This document shows, one piece after another, positions 33,240-41,718 of a DNA stretch of 64,000 nt. Source of the stretch: Actinomycetota bacterium. Its GTDB lineage: Bacteria > Actinomycetota > Thermoleophilia > Solirubrobacterales > 70-9. Position 1 is the stretch's first letter. Each line of letters opens with the position of its first letter. The stretch is from assembly GCA_018268675.1 (NCBI GenBank), contig JAFDWB010000094.1, positions 62,001-126,000 of the forward strand. The letters run 5' to 3'. Under the pieces are notes generated by a model. That model did no database searches, was not told the origin of the DNA, and saw only the letters and a list, made by a program, of their open reading frames with translations. The translations under genes and the position numbers were made by a program.

Positions 33240-34057
33240 TCTTTGGTGCTCGCTTCTTCGGTTTCTTCGGTCGTGACCCCGGCTTCGGCTTCACCGGCTG
33301 ATTTTTCCGCTTTGGCGTGGGCTTCTTCGGCGGCTTCGAATTCCGCCAGTTCTTTCACCTTGATCGCGTCGATCGCCTCGGCCGCTTCCTGGCCTTTGTG
33401 GATGTTCTTCTGCTGTTCGGTGATGAATTCTTCGAAGCGTTCTGGCGAGACCACTTCGACCGCGGTCCGCATCGAGGCGTAGGCCTGGCCCGAGAAGGTC
33501 GCCGACTGGCCCCAGAATTCGCCTTCGGCGTCGGCCCGGAAGACGATCCTGGTGTCCTTGCCGGGGACCGCGTCCACCTTCGGCGCCAGGTCCGGGACGC
33601 TCCAGGTATGGACCACGTCGGTAGATTCGACCTGCAGTTCGATCGCGGTGTGGACCGGGATCACCAGCTTGTAATAGCTGAAGGCGCCGTTCGGGTAGTC
33701 GTAGCGCCAGAGCCACTGCTGACCGGTCGCCTTGACTTCCAGCGGCCCTTCGAGCGGCTTGCCGTGGTAGGAGGTGAGGCCCCCGGAGGTGGTCTGCGGC
33801 GTGCTCGTCGCGTTGCTGGTGAAGATGATCCCGAGCACGAACAGGACGACGGCGAAGCCTGAAAGCGCGCCCGCGACGCGGTACTGGAGGCCGCGGGGGC
33901 CCCGCGTCTGATGCGCCGCGCGGCCGCGCCCGCCGCGATTGCGCCCGATCGCCCCGAAGAGGCCGAGGTTGATCACGACCACGACGATCAGGGCGGCGAA
34001 GAAGCCGATCCAAATCAGGGTGTTTATCTGGCCGGTGCCAGGCGAGTGCGGCGTCAA
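33236..34057 (-). CDS. Oxidase subunit II paralogue lacking most CuA ligands
   Basis: A 273-residue protein with two membrane helices (about 12-32 and 62-80), the cupredoxin domain (GQQWLWRYDYPNG, STDVVHTWSVPDL) and a long Glu/Ala-rich C-terminal tail likely to form a coiled coil. In the CuA loop the two Cys are Ser185 and Ser189 and the His is Tyr193; only His150 and Met196 remain. So CuA cannot form. It starts at TTG 34057, preceded by TAGAAT at nine bases. It overlaps the ligand-free subunit I gene by four bases, so the pair evolved together. Confidence 0.85.
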   Translation of the reverse strand: MTPHSPGTGQINTLIWIGFFAALIVVVVINLGLFGAIGRNRGGRGRAAHQTRGPRGLQYRVAGALSGFAVVLFVLGIIFTSNATSTPQTTSGGLTSYHGKPLEGPLEVKATGQQWLWRYDYPNGAFSYYKLVIPVHTAIELQVESTDVVHTWSVPDLAPKVDAVPGKDTRIVFRADAEGEFWGQSATFSGQAYASMRTAVEVVSPERFEEFITEQQKNIHKGQEAAEAIDAIKVKELAEFEAAEEAHAKAEKSAGEAEAGVTTEETEEASTKE

Positions 34058-34152
34058 GGCGCGGCCATTCTAATCACGGCGAGCGGCGCGGATGCGGTGC
34101 GGTCGGCGGTCGCGCGGCCGTTTGGAGGCGGGCTCTTATACTCGCCGACTCG

Positions 34153-35097
34153 ATGCGGAGGCGCCAACGGCCACCCACAGCGGCACGGATGGCTGTCAGA
34201 GCGGGGGCGGCGGCCGTCGTCGGCGCCGCGATCGCGCTTCCGCTGGTGCGCAAGCGCCTCCGTGTCCCCGGTCCGGTGACCCTCGCGGTGAGCGCCGCCG
34301 GCCCGCTCGCGGTCGCCGTCCTCGCGCCGCGCACGCGCAAGCGCGACGTCGCCCTCTTCGCGATGCAGATGTGGGCCTTCACGGTCGTCCACGAGATGCC
34401 CTACGACGACCCCGAGCGGCTTCGCCGCCGCCTCTACACCCGCTATCCGATCGCGATCGACCGGTGGATCGGCCGCGGTCGGCTCCCCGGCGCCCGCCTG
34501 CAGACCTTCCTTGCCGGCCGCCGCGGCGTCGGCGCTCTCGACCGCGTCCTCACCGTCACCCACTGGCTCTGGTTCTTCGAGCCCTACGCGGTCCTCTCCT
34601 GGATCCTGGTCCGCCACCCGGAGCGCTTTCCCCGCGCCGCTCGCCAGATGGCGGCCGTCTTCGACGCGGGCGCGCTCGGCTATTGGGCGGTGCCGACCGC
34701 GCCGCCCTGGTGGTCCTCGGAGCAGGGCCTGACCGAGGAGCCGATGCGGCGGATCATGCTCGAGGTCGGCGAACCGCTCTGGGGCCGCCTCTGGGGCCCG
34801 CTCTACAAGGCGCTCGGCGGCAACCCCTGGGCGGCGATGCCCTCGCTCCACTTCGCCACCTCGGTGCAGGGCGCGGTCTCGCTCACCGAGGCGAGCCGCG
34901 GCGAGGGGGCGATCGGCTGGGCCTACGCGCTGACGCTCGGATTCGGCCTCGTCTACCTCGGCGAGCACTACCTCACCGACCTGCTCGCGGGCGCCGGTCT
35001 GGTCGGCGCGGTGCGCGGCGCCGACCCCGTCTTCGCCCCGGCCGTCGGCCAGGTCAGCGGCGTGATCCAGCGGCTCGAGCGGATCGCCGACGGCTGA
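34153..35097 (+). CDS. PAP2-superfamily membrane phosphatase/transferase
   Basis: A 314-residue integral membrane protein with the PAP2 signature in the order seen in Aur1/inositol-phosphotransferase-like members: MPSLHFATSVQG near residue 237 and GEHYLTDLLAGA near 275, carrying the catalytic His and Asp. It probably acts on a lipid phosphate at the outer membrane face. TATACT (34137-34142) lies ten bases before ATG 34153. It is divergent from the ligand-free oxidase pair. Confidence 0.8.
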   Translation: MRRRQRPPTAARMAVRAGAAAVVGAAIALPLVRKRLRVPGPVTLAVSAAGPLAVAVLAPRTRKRDVALFAMQMWAFTVVHEMPYDDPERLRRRLYTRYPIAIDRWIGRGRLPGARLQTFLAGRRGVGALDRVLTVTHWLWFFEPYAVLSWILVRHPERFPRAARQMAAVFDAGALGYWAVPTAPPWWSSEQGLTEEPMRRIMLEVGEPLWGRLWGPLYKALGGNPWAAMPSLHFATSVQGAVSLTEASRGEGAIGWAYALTLGFGLVYLGEHYLTDLLAGAGLVGAVRGADPVFAPAVGQVSGVIQRLERIADG

Positions 35098-35145
35098 GGA
35101 TCCCGCGTCCGCGCGCGCGATCGACCGGCGTCGGTAGCGTCCCCG

Positions 35146-36309
35146 GTGATCGTGCCGGACGACGCGAGGTCAGAAGAAGAAGCCGCCGACCGCGAGGGCG
35201 GGAGCGGGCTGGTCGACCTGCCGATCTTCACCGCCAAGCGGTTGCTGCAGACCGGCGCGGTGGTGGTGATCCTCCTGGTCGGGATCTACTTCCTTTTCCC
35301 GAAGCTGGTCGGGCTGGGGGATGCGGTCGGCAAGCTCGGCGAAGCCGATCCGATCTGGATCGGCGTCGCGATCGTGCTCAGCATCGCCTCCTACGCGACC
35401 TACATCGCGCTCTTCAAGGCGGTGGTCGGCGGCGACGAACTGCGGCTTACCTGGGTCGAGACCTACCAGATCAACATGGCCGGGGTGGCGGCGACGCTGC
35501 TCTTCTCGGCGGGCGGCGCCGGTGGCATCGCGCTCACCTACTGGGCGCTTAAAAAAGCCGGGATGCGGCGCCGCGACATCGCCCGCCGCATGGTCGCCTT
35601 CATCACCCTCCACTACGCCTTCTATCCGCTGGCGCTGATCGTCTTCGGCGTGCTGCTGCGGACCGGGGTGATGAACGGCGAAAACTCGATCGAGCTGACC
35701 GTGATCCCGGCGGCGATCGCGGGTCTGCTGCTGGTCCTCGGCGTGCTGGTCACGCTGATCCCGGCCGACCTCGAAGGGCGGCTGATGCCCCACCTCCGCG
35801 GCGAGCACCTGCGCAACTTCGCCGAATGGGCCTCGCGGGTGCCGGAGACCCTCGGCGAGGGCTTCCGCTTCGCCTTCTCGCTCTTCGCCCACCCGCGTCG
35901 GGGCGGCCTCGCGGTGCTCGGCGCGGCGGGGTTCTGGATCTTCGGCATCGGCGTGCTCTGGGCCTCCTTCCACGCGCTCGGCGTCCACGTGCCGCTGGCC
36001 GTCGTCGTGCAGGGGTACTTCATCGGCATGGTCGCCAACCTCTTCCCGCTGGCGCCCGCCGGGGTCGGCGCCGTGGACGCCGGGATGATCGGCGCGTTCG
36101 TCCTCTTCGGCCTGCCCGAGGCGACCGTCTTTCCGGCGATCCTGATCTTCCGCCTGGTCTCCTTCTGGATGCCGATCCCACCCGGTGTCGTCGCCTTCTT
36201 CCAGCTGCGCAACACTGTTCGCCGGTGGGAAGAGGAGGGGTTGCCGATCGACCGCGCCGGCGGATTGCGCGCAACCCCGTCCCCGAGTACACTTCAGAAA
36301 GTAAAGTAA
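35146..36309 (+). CDS. UPF0104/LPG-synthase-type transmembrane protein
   Basis: A 387-residue protein with about eight helices, of the family of the membrane part of lysylphosphatidylglycerol synthase (AglD/YbhN-like). Visible marks are QINMAGVAATLLFSAGGAGG near residue 107, and GYFIGMVANLFPLAPAGVGAVDAGM near 290. Members flip or handle lipid-linked substrates. GTG 35146 follows TAGCGT by five bases. It follows the PAP2 gene, so both may act on envelope lipids. Confidence 0.78.
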   Translation: MIVPDDARSEEEAADREGGSGLVDLPIFTAKRLLQTGAVVVILLVGIYFLFPKLVGLGDAVGKLGEADPIWIGVAIVLSIASYATYIALFKAVVGGDELRLTWVETYQINMAGVAATLLFSAGGAGGIALTYWALKKAGMRRRDIARRMVAFITLHYAFYPLALIVFGVLLRTGVMNGENSIELTVIPAAIAGLLLVLGVLVTLIPADLEGRLMPHLRGEHLRNFAEWASRVPETLGEGFRFAFSLFAHPRRGGLAVLGAAGFWIFGIGVLWASFHALGVHVPLAVVVQGYFIGMVANLFPLAPAGVGAVDAGMIGAFVLFGLPEATVFPAILIFRLVSFWMPIPPGVVAFFQLRNTVRRWEEEGLPIDRAGGLRATPSPSTLQKVK

Positions 36310-36339
36310 TGGACCGCAGAGCGACCGAGGATGCGTGAG

Positions 36340-37350
36340 ATGAGCGAGGACAGCAAGGTGAAGGTCGAGAACGTGATCATCGTCGGCGGTGGGCCCGCCG
36401 GCTACACGGCGGCGCTCTACACCGCCCGCGCCAACCTCGAGCCGCTCGTCTTCGAGGGGTTCCAGTGGGGTGGGCAGCTGCAGAACACGACCGACGTCGA
36501 GAATTACCCCGGCTACCCCGAGGGGATCATGGGGCCGGAGATGATGAGCCAGTTCCGCGCCCAGGCGGAGCGCTTCGGGACCCGCTTCGTCACTGACGAC
36601 GTCGACCGCGTCGAGCTCTCCGACGGCGGCGTCCAAAAGGTCTTCCTGGGCGACGAGGAGCACCACGCGAAAGCGGTGATCCTGGCGATGGGGGCGGAGC
36701 CCAAACGGCTCGGGATCCCGGGGGAGATGGAGCTCGGCGGGCGCGGCGTCTCCACCTGCGGGGTCTGCGACGGGGCCTTCTTCAAGGGGCACCGGGTGCT
36801 GGTGATCGGTGGCGGCGACTCGGCGATGGAGGACTCGATCTTCATCTCGAAGTTCGCCGGCGAGCTGACCATCGTCAACCGGCGCGACGAGTTCCGCGCC
36901 TCGAAGATCATGCGCGACCGGGCGCTGGCAGTAGAGAACATCGACACCCTGACCCCGTACGTGCCGCTGGAGTTCGTCGCGGGCGATGACGGCAAGCTGG
37001 CGAAGGTGCGGCTGCGCCACGCCGAGACCGGCGCGGAGTCGGAGATCGAGGCGACCGGCGCCTTCGTCGCGATCGGCCACGTGCCGCGCTCCGAGATCGC
37101 CCAGGGCCAGGTGGAGACCGACGAGGACGGCTACATCGTCACCGAGCCGGGGTCGACCCGCACCAATCTGAAGGGCGTCTTCGCGGTCGGCGACGTCGTC
37201 GACCACACCTACCGCCAGGCGGTGACCGCGGCGGGCACCGGGTGCATGGGCGCGCTCGACGCCGAGCGGTACCTGCGCGACTCGGCGCCGCCGGTCGAGG
37301 CGCACTGGTTCCCCGGCGGCGAGCCCGCCGAGATCGCTCCGACCGCGTAG
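36340..37350 (+). CDS. trxB: Thioredoxin reductase
   Basis: A 336-residue flavoprotein: FAD motif VIIVGGGPAGYTAALYTARA at the start, active-site CGVC in VSTCGVCDGAFF near residue 140, NADPH motif GGGDSAMEDSIF, and the second FAD segment GVFAVGDVVDHTYRQAVTAAG. It reduces thioredoxin with NADPH in the cytosol. ATG 36340 is preferred (GAGG ten bases upstream); ATG 36331 would add three residues. Confidence 0.94.
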   Translation: MSEDSKVKVENVIIVGGGPAGYTAALYTARANLEPLVFEGFQWGGQLQNTTDVENYPGYPEGIMGPEMMSQFRAQAERFGTRFVTDDVDRVELSDGGVQKVFLGDEEHHAKAVILAMGAEPKRLGIPGEMELGGRGVSTCGVCDGAFFKGHRVLVIGGGDSAMEDSIFISKFAGELTIVNRRDEFRASKIMRDRALAVENIDTLTPYVPLEFVAGDDGKLAKVRLRHAETGAESEIEATGAFVAIGHVPRSEIAQGQVETDEDGYIVTEPGSTRTNLKGVFAVGDVVDHTYRQAVTAAGTGCMGALDAERYLRDSAPPVEAHWFPGGEPAEIAPTA

Positions 37351-37413
37351 GCGTGCGGCCCCGGAGGGCCGCTCATATATTCGTCCACTCGGCGGGACCG
37401 CTATGTTGGCCCT

Positions 37414-37692
37414 GTGCCCGCCCAATGCAGCCACCTCGACTCCGTCCAGTTCCTGGAGCTGCCGGAGGGGGTCGAGGGCTGTGAGGAGTGCCTCCAGCTG
37501 GGCATGCGTTGGGTCCACCTGCGGATGTGCCAGACCTGCGGCCACGTCGGCTGCTGCGACAACTCCGAGGGCAGGCATGCGACCGCGCATTTCAAGTCGA
37601 CCGGCCACCCGATCGTCCGCTCCGCCCAGCCGGGCGAGGACTGGAGCTGGTGCTACGTCGACGAGTTGATGCTGCGCCTGGTCGGCGACTGA
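37414..37692 (+). CDS. UBP-type zinc finger protein
   Basis: A 92-residue stand-alone zf-UBP domain: CSHLDSV, GCEECLQLG, LRMCQTCGHVGCCD, HATAHFKSTGHPIV provide the Cys/His ligand set. In eukaryotes the fold binds ubiquitin C-termini; the role of bacterial stand-alone forms is not known. GTG 37414 follows TATGTT (37402-37407) by exactly six bases. Confidence 0.85.
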   Translation: MPAQCSHLDSVQFLELPEGVEGCEECLQLGMRWVHLRMCQTCGHVGCCDNSEGRHATAHFKSTGHPIVRSAQPGEDWSWCYVDELMLRLVGD

Positions 37693-37705
37693 CCCCGTCG
37701 CGGGA

Positions 37706-38515
37706 TCAGCCGGCCTCGAGCTCGGCGTCGCGCGCGGCGGCAAAGGCCGCTTGCGCCTCGCGGGTGCGGGGGCCGGGCGCCTCGGCGAGGGGCGTGCCGT
37801 CGATCGAGGCGACGGACTGCAGCTCGCGGGTGGTCGAGGCGAGGAAGGCCTCCGAGGCGCCTTTCAGGTCCTCGAGCGTCCAGGCGCCTTCCTCGATCCC
37901 GGGGACGGCCCTCAGGAGGCGGTCGCGGGTGATCGAGGCGAGCACGCCCTCGGCGAGCGCCGTGGTGCGCAGGTTGCCGCCCGCGACCCAGAAGATCGAG
38001 GAGGTCGGCGGCTCGAGGACGATCCCGTCGGGGCGCACGAGCAGCGCCTCTTCGGCGCCCGCTTCCTTGGCCAGCCGCGTGGCCAGCATGTTGGCCCCGT
38101 AGGAGAGCGACTTGACGCCGTTGAGGACGACCGTCGGCTGGTAGGTCACCGAGGCCAGCGCGATCGTCTCCTCGTGGTGGGGGATCGGCTCGGTCGCCGC
38201 GATCCGCCGACCGCCGCGGGTGACGATCAGGCGCATCTGGCCTTCGATCGGCCCGGCCTCGGCCAGCAGCGCCTCGATCTCGGTCCGCAGCGCCATCCGG
38301 TCGAACTCGAGGCGGAGCGCCGCGGCGGAGCGTTCGAGCCGCGCGATGTGGTCCTCGATCGCGAAGGGGCGGCCGGCGTAGAGGCGGATCACCTCGAAGG
38401 CGCCGTCGCCGCGGTAGAGGCCGTCGTCCTTCAGCCCGATCGTCGCCTCGGCGGTCGGCCCGATCCTGCCGTCGATGCTGGCTGTCTCCGTGAATGCGCC
38501 CGTCACACCCGTCAT
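37706..38515 (-). CDS. Class IV aminotransferase (branched-chain or aminodeoxychorismate lyase type)
   Basis: A 269-residue fold-type IV PLP enzyme. Early GLYRGDGAFEVIRLYAGRPF matches the family start, the PLP lysine is in VKSLSYGANMLATRLAKEAG (near residue 135), and the EALLVRPDGIVLEPPTSSIF segment follows. Sequence alone does not separate IlvE, D-amino-acid aminotransferase and PabC. It shares a 44-base divergent promoter gap with a small membrane protein gene. Confidence 0.83.
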   Translation of the reverse strand: MTGVTGAFTETASIDGRIGPTAEATIGLKDDGLYRGDGAFEVIRLYAGRPFAIEDHIARLERSAAALRLEFDRMALRTEIEALLAEAGPIEGQMRLIVTRGGRRIAATEPIPHHEETIALASVTYQPTVVLNGVKSLSYGANMLATRLAKEAGAEEALLVRPDGIVLEPPTSSIFWVAGGNLRTTALAEGVLASITRDRLLRAVPGIEEGAWTLEDLKGASEAFLASTTRELQSVASIDGTPLAEAPGPRTREAQAAFAAARDAELEAG

Positions 38516-38559
38516 CGCCGCGAGGCTACCTCACGGTGGGGCGGGCGTATGCTGGAACG

Positions 38560-38844
38560 GTGCTGCTTCTGCTGGGGACGGTCGCGGTGTTGCTCTTCGT
38601 CGTCGGCGTGCTGGTCGTCGTCGGCCATCTCTACCCCGGCGAGGACGCCGAGCTCCTCGACTGGTTCCCGACCCGCTCGCCCGCGGTCGAGGTCCAGAAC
38701 GAGATCGACGACGTGCGCCAGATGCTCGAGGCACAGAACGAGATGCGCCGCCGGCGCGGCGCCCGCGAGCTGACCGAGGCCGACATCGAGGCCTGCGTGA
38801 TCGAAGACGAGCGCTGGAAGCTGGAGCTCTACCGCGGCGGCTGA
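38560..38844 (+). CDS. Small membrane-anchored protein of unknown function
   Basis: A 94-residue protein with one N-terminal membrane helix (residues 1-22, VLLLLGTVAVLLFVVGVLVVVG) followed by a charged cytosolic part rich in Glu/Arg (EVQNEIDDVRQMLEAQNEM). GTG 38560 follows TATGCT (38548-38553) by six bases, which decides this start over an ATG 22 codons upstream. No family recognised. Confidence 0.6.
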   Translation: MLLLLGTVAVLLFVVGVLVVVGHLYPGEDAELLDWFPTRSPAVEVQNEIDDVRQMLEAQNEMRRRRGARELTEADIEACVIEDERWKLELYRGG

Positions 38845-38856
38845 GCGGCCGTGACT

Positions 38857-40248
38857 TCAGGCGGCGGCGGGAGCGGCGGGGGAGGGCTCGCTCGCGGTCG
38901 ACTTCGCGGGCGCGGGGAGGGAGAAGGCGAGTGCCGCCGCGCCGAGGCCCGCGCCGAGGGCGAACCACCAGCCGCTGCGCAGACCGTGCAGGAGGTCGCC
39001 GCCCGCCGAGTCGACCAGGGCGACGAGGACGGCGACGCCGATCGCCGAGCCAAGTTGCCGCGCCATGCCGAAGACGGCGCTCCCGGTGGCGAAACGCCCC
39101 GGCGGCAGGGAGGCCGTCGCCGCCGCGGGCAGCGTCCCCAGGGTCATCCCGACGCCGCTGCCGCCGAGCACGAAGGCGGGCAGGAAGGTCGAGGCGTATT
39201 CCGGCCGCGGGCCGATCGCGGCGAGCATGAAGGCGAAGCTCCCGGCGAAGATCAGGGCACCGAGCGTCGCCACCGGCCGCTGGCCGATCCGCGCGCCGAT
39301 CCGCCCCGAGGGCGCCGCGAAGGCCGCCGCCATCAGCGGGCCGGGGGAGAGGGCGAAGCCCGCGCGGAGCTCCGACCAGCCCCAGACCTCGGTGAGCAGC
39401 AGGACGCCGGAGAGGAGCATCGCGCCGAAGCCCATGAAGAAGACCAGCGTCGCCAGGTTGGCGAGGGCGAAGGAGCGGACCCGCAGCAGCGGCAGCTCGA
39501 TCACCGGCGCCCGGTGGTGGGCGGAGCGGCGGAGGAAGGCGGCGACGAGGAGGATCGCGGCGAGGAAGGAGCCGAGCACGCGGCCGTCGGTCCAGCCCCA
39601 TTCGGGGCCCTGGACGATGGCGAGGGTGAGGAGGCCGATGCCGAGCGCCAGCAGCAGCGCGCCGAGCAGGTCGGGGCGACCGTCCTCGGGTTCGCGCGCC
39701 TCGTCGAGGACGCGCATCCCGACCGCCGCGGTGGCGAGGCCGATCGGCACGTTGACGAGGAAGATCCAGTGCCAGCTGAGCTGCACGAGGAGGCCGCCGA
39801 TCGGCGGGCCGAGCGCCGCGGCGACGCCGGAGACCGCCGACCAGATGCCGATCGCGACCGGGCGCTGCGTGGCCGGGAAGGCGGGGAGGAGGAGGCCGAG
39901 CGTGGTCGGGATCATCATCGCGGCGCCGGCCGCCTGGAGCATCCGGGCGGCGACGAGGAGCGGGATCGAGGGCGCCGCCGCGCAGAGGGCCGAGGCGAGC
40001 GAGAAGGCGAGCAGGCCGCTCACGAATACCCGCTTGCGGCCGACCCGGTCGGCGATCCGCCCGGCGGGGACGAGGAGGGCGGCGAAGACGATCGCGTAGC
40101 CGTTCAGGACCCAGGAGAGGCTCGAGAGCGAGGCGTCGCCGAAGGAGCGGGACAGGTCGGGGAAGGCGATGTTGACGATGAAGAGGTCGAGGCTGGCCAT
40201 GAAGAGGCCGATCGAGGTGATCGCGAGCACCTTCCAGCGGTGTGCCAT
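38857..40248 (-). CDS. MFS drug exporter, DHA2 (14-helix) type
   Basis: A 463-residue major facilitator with the EmrB/QacA pattern: FMASLDLFIVNIAFPDLSRSF in helix 1, the loop motif GRIADRVGRKRVF, and GPPIGGLLVQLSWHWIFLVNVP in helix 5, the antiporter motif C. It should expel a toxic compound using the proton gradient. It is divergent from an HxlR regulator, with two matching palindromes in the gap, so it is probably induced by its substrate. ATG 40248 fits the family start. Confidence 0.88.
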   Translation of the reverse strand: MAHRWKVLAITSIGLFMASLDLFIVNIAFPDLSRSFGDASLSSLSWVLNGYAIVFAALLVPAGRIADRVGRKRVFVSGLLAFSLASALCAAAPSIPLLVAARMLQAAGAAMMIPTTLGLLLPAFPATQRPVAIGIWSAVSGVAAALGPPIGGLLVQLSWHWIFLVNVPIGLATAAVGMRVLDEAREPEDGRPDLLGALLLALGIGLLTLAIVQGPEWGWTDGRVLGSFLAAILLVAAFLRRSAHHRAPVIELPLLRVRSFALANLATLVFFMGFGAMLLSGVLLLTEVWGWSELRAGFALSPGPLMAAAFAAPSGRIGARIGQRPVATLGALIFAGSFAFMLAAIGPRPEYASTFLPAFVLGGSGVGMTLGTLPAAATASLPPGRFATGSAVFGMARQLGSAIGVAVLVALVDSAGGDLLHGLRSGWWFALGAGLGAAALAFSLPAPAKSTASEPSPAAPAAA

Positions 40249-40292
40249 GTCGTCGCTCCGGTCCGCCGCGGCGCGGGGCCCGCGGCACGTCG

Positions 40293-40307
40293 CTTGCATT
40301 TCGCAAG
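40293..40307. promoter_or_regulatory. HxlR operator candidate 1
   Basis: CTTGC-ATTTC-GCAAG, a perfect inverted repeat of the pattern CTTGY-N5-RCAAG, 45 bases upstream of the MFS exporter gene. A matching site lies 33 bases away, about three helical turns. Confidence 0.6.
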
Positions 40308-40325
40308 GCACGCTAGCAGAAGTAA

Positions 40326-40340
40326 CTTGTAAAAAACAAG
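40326..40340. promoter_or_regulatory. HxlR operator candidate 2
   Basis: CTTGT-AAAAA-ACAAG, same pattern as the site at 40293. It covers the -35 position of the hxlR-type gene, whose -10 is TAGGAT at 40349-40354, so binding here would block autogenous transcription. Confidence 0.6.
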
Positions 40341-40360
40341 GGACAAGCTAGGATCAGTCC

Positions 40361-40855
40361 GTGGCAATCGAGGCCTACGCGGAGAAGAACTGCTCGATCG
40401 CGAAGCCGCTGGCCTTCCTCGGCGAGCGGTGGACCGTGCTGATCCTGCGTGACCTCTTCCTCGGGCGGCGCCGCTTCGACGAGTTCCAGTCCTCGCTCGG
40501 GGTGGCGACGAACGTGCTCAGCCGGCGGCTGGCGACGCTGACCGAGGAGGGGATCGTCGAGCGCCGTCGCTACAGCGAGCACCCGGAGCGCTTCGAGTAC
40601 GTCCTCACGGAGAAGGGGCGCGACCTGCAGCCCGTGCTGCTCGCCCTGCTCGCCTGGGGCGACAGGTACACCGCCGGGAAGGGGCCGCCGCTCGAGGTCG
40701 TCCACGGCGACCACGCCTTCCACATGGTCCCGACCTGCTCGGAGTGCGGCGAGCCGCTCGACACCCACAACGTCCACAGTCGCCCCGGCCCGGGCGCCAA
40801 CGAGGAACAGCGCTTGGCGAACGGCCGACGCGCCCCCGAGTGGCTCGCGCGCTGA
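40361..40855 (+). CDS. HxlR-family transcriptional regulator
   Basis: A 164-residue winged-helix protein: CSIAKPLAFLGERWTVLILRD, FDEFQSSLGVATNVLSRRLATL and YVLTEKGRDLQPVLLAL are classic HxlR segments. A C-terminal extension has CSECGEPL that may bind metal. GTG 40361 follows TAGGAT by six bases. It likely represses itself and the divergent exporter via the two palindromes. Its 3' end overlaps the next gene by 16 bases. Confidence 0.88.
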   Translation: MAIEAYAEKNCSIAKPLAFLGERWTVLILRDLFLGRRRFDEFQSSLGVATNVLSRRLATLTEEGIVERRRYSEHPERFEYVLTEKGRDLQPVLLALLAWGDRYTAGKGPPLEVVHGDHAFHMVPTCSECGEPLDTHNVHSRPGPGANEEQRLANGRRAPEWLAR

Positions 40856-41334
40856 TCGTCGGCTGCGGCTGTAGTGGCCGCGCGCTCGGCGAAGAGCTGC
40901 GCGAGGAGGGCTGGGCGGTGCGCGGCACGAGCCGCGCGGCCGAAGGTCTGGTGCCGATCGAAGCGGCGGGGATTGAGCCGGCCCGCGCCGATCCCGACCG
41001 CCCGGGCACGATCCTCGACCTGGTCGGCGACGTCGCGATCGTCTTCTGGCTGCTCGGCGCGGCGACCGGCGCGGCCGAGAACCTCGCCGCGATCCACGGG
41101 CCGCGCCTCGAAAGCCTCCTCGAACGGCTCGTCGAAACCCCGGTGCGGGGCTTCGTCTACGAGGGGGTCGGGACGGTCGACCACTCCATCCTCAGCGGCG
41201 GCGCCGAGCTCGCCCGCCACGCCGAACGCACCTGGCGCATCCCGGTCACGATCACGGAAACCCCCCGCGAGCGCGGGCCGCAGTGGGTCGAAGAGCTTGA
41301 GACGGCGTCCGTCGAGCTCCTGTCGCGCCGCTGA
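40840..41334 (+). CDS. NAD-dependent epimerase-like Rossmann protein
   Basis: A 164-residue protein that starts MARALIVGCGCSGRALGEEL, a GxGxxG nucleotide-binding motif, and continues like a short NAD(P)-binding epimerase (FVYEGVGTVD region). It lacks a full catalytic YxxxK motif that I can see, so it may be a binding protein or a reduced enzyme. GTG 40840 overlaps the regulator gene by 16 bases. Confidence 0.6.
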   Translation: MARALIVGCGCSGRALGEELREEGWAVRGTSRAAEGLVPIEAAGIEPARADPDRPGTILDLVGDVAIVFWLLGAATGAAENLAAIHGPRLESLLERLVETPVRGFVYEGVGTVDHSILSGGAELARHAERTWRIPVTITETPRERGPQWVEELETASVELLSRR

Positions 41335-41366
41335 ACGGCGCAGGGTCGGCCGGCTGCCGCCCGGGC

Positions 41367-41418
41367 GGCGCGGCCATCCCCCTCATCGCTCGGCTGTTAT
41401 GAGGGGGATGGCCGCGCC
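41367..41418. repeat. Dispersed intergenic palindrome, copy 2 (perfect 20-bp arms)
   Basis: Left arm 41367-41386 and right arm 41399-41418 (ATGAGGGGGATGGCCGCGCC) are exact complements around the loop CGCTCGGCTGTT. It shares core and loop motif CGGCTG with copies at 5404 and 41758. Confidence 0.8.
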
Positions 41419-41479
41419 TTGGCGTACGCCGGCCCCTGGCGTCGCCGCCACAGCGGTCGCGTGGCGCGCAGAGGGAAGC

Positions 41480-41583
41480 GCGGTCGATCTAACCCGCGGG
41501 CCCGGCGGCGCGGTCGTCCTTTCCCATCTATACCGCGGGTCAGGTCGACCGCGGTCGGGGGAAGGTGGAAAAGGACGACCGCG
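41480..41583. repeat. Two interleaved inverted repeats
   Basis: Pair A: 41480-41499 with 41533-41552 (18 of 20 match). Pair B: CGCGGTCGTCCTTT at 41509-41522 with its exact complement at 41570-41583. The order is A-B-A'-B', so both cannot form as simple nested hairpins; as RNA it would be a pseudoknot-like arrangement. Confidence 0.65.
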
Positions 41584-41598
41584 ATGGGACCCGGGCCC

Positions 41599-41718
41599 GG
41601 TGAGTTCGCAGTTGGCCACAACAGTTGTAGATAACTGCGAACGCACCAGGCCCGGGCCGGCCGGACCCGGGCGCGTTCGCACTTCGCCGCGCTATCCGCG
41701 GGTTTCTGCGAACTCACC
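41599..41718. repeat. Competing inverted repeats sharing GTTCGCAG
   Basis: GTTCGCAGTT (41604-41613) pairs exactly with 41633-41642, and the overlapping GGTGAGTTCGCAG (41599-41611) pairs exactly with CTGCGAACTCACC (41706-41718). The two pairings exclude each other, a switch-like layout. Confidence 0.65.

Noticed and set aside
31551-34057. Idea that the second oxidase cluster is just a B- or C-family oxidase
   Set aside because: All active heme-copper oxidase families keep the six His of subunit I. Here none is left, and the flanking segments align with the A-type.
35170-37743. 857-codon minus-strand frame opposite three genes
   Set aside because: Crosses the membrane protein, trxB and zinc-finger genes; pure high-GC artefact.
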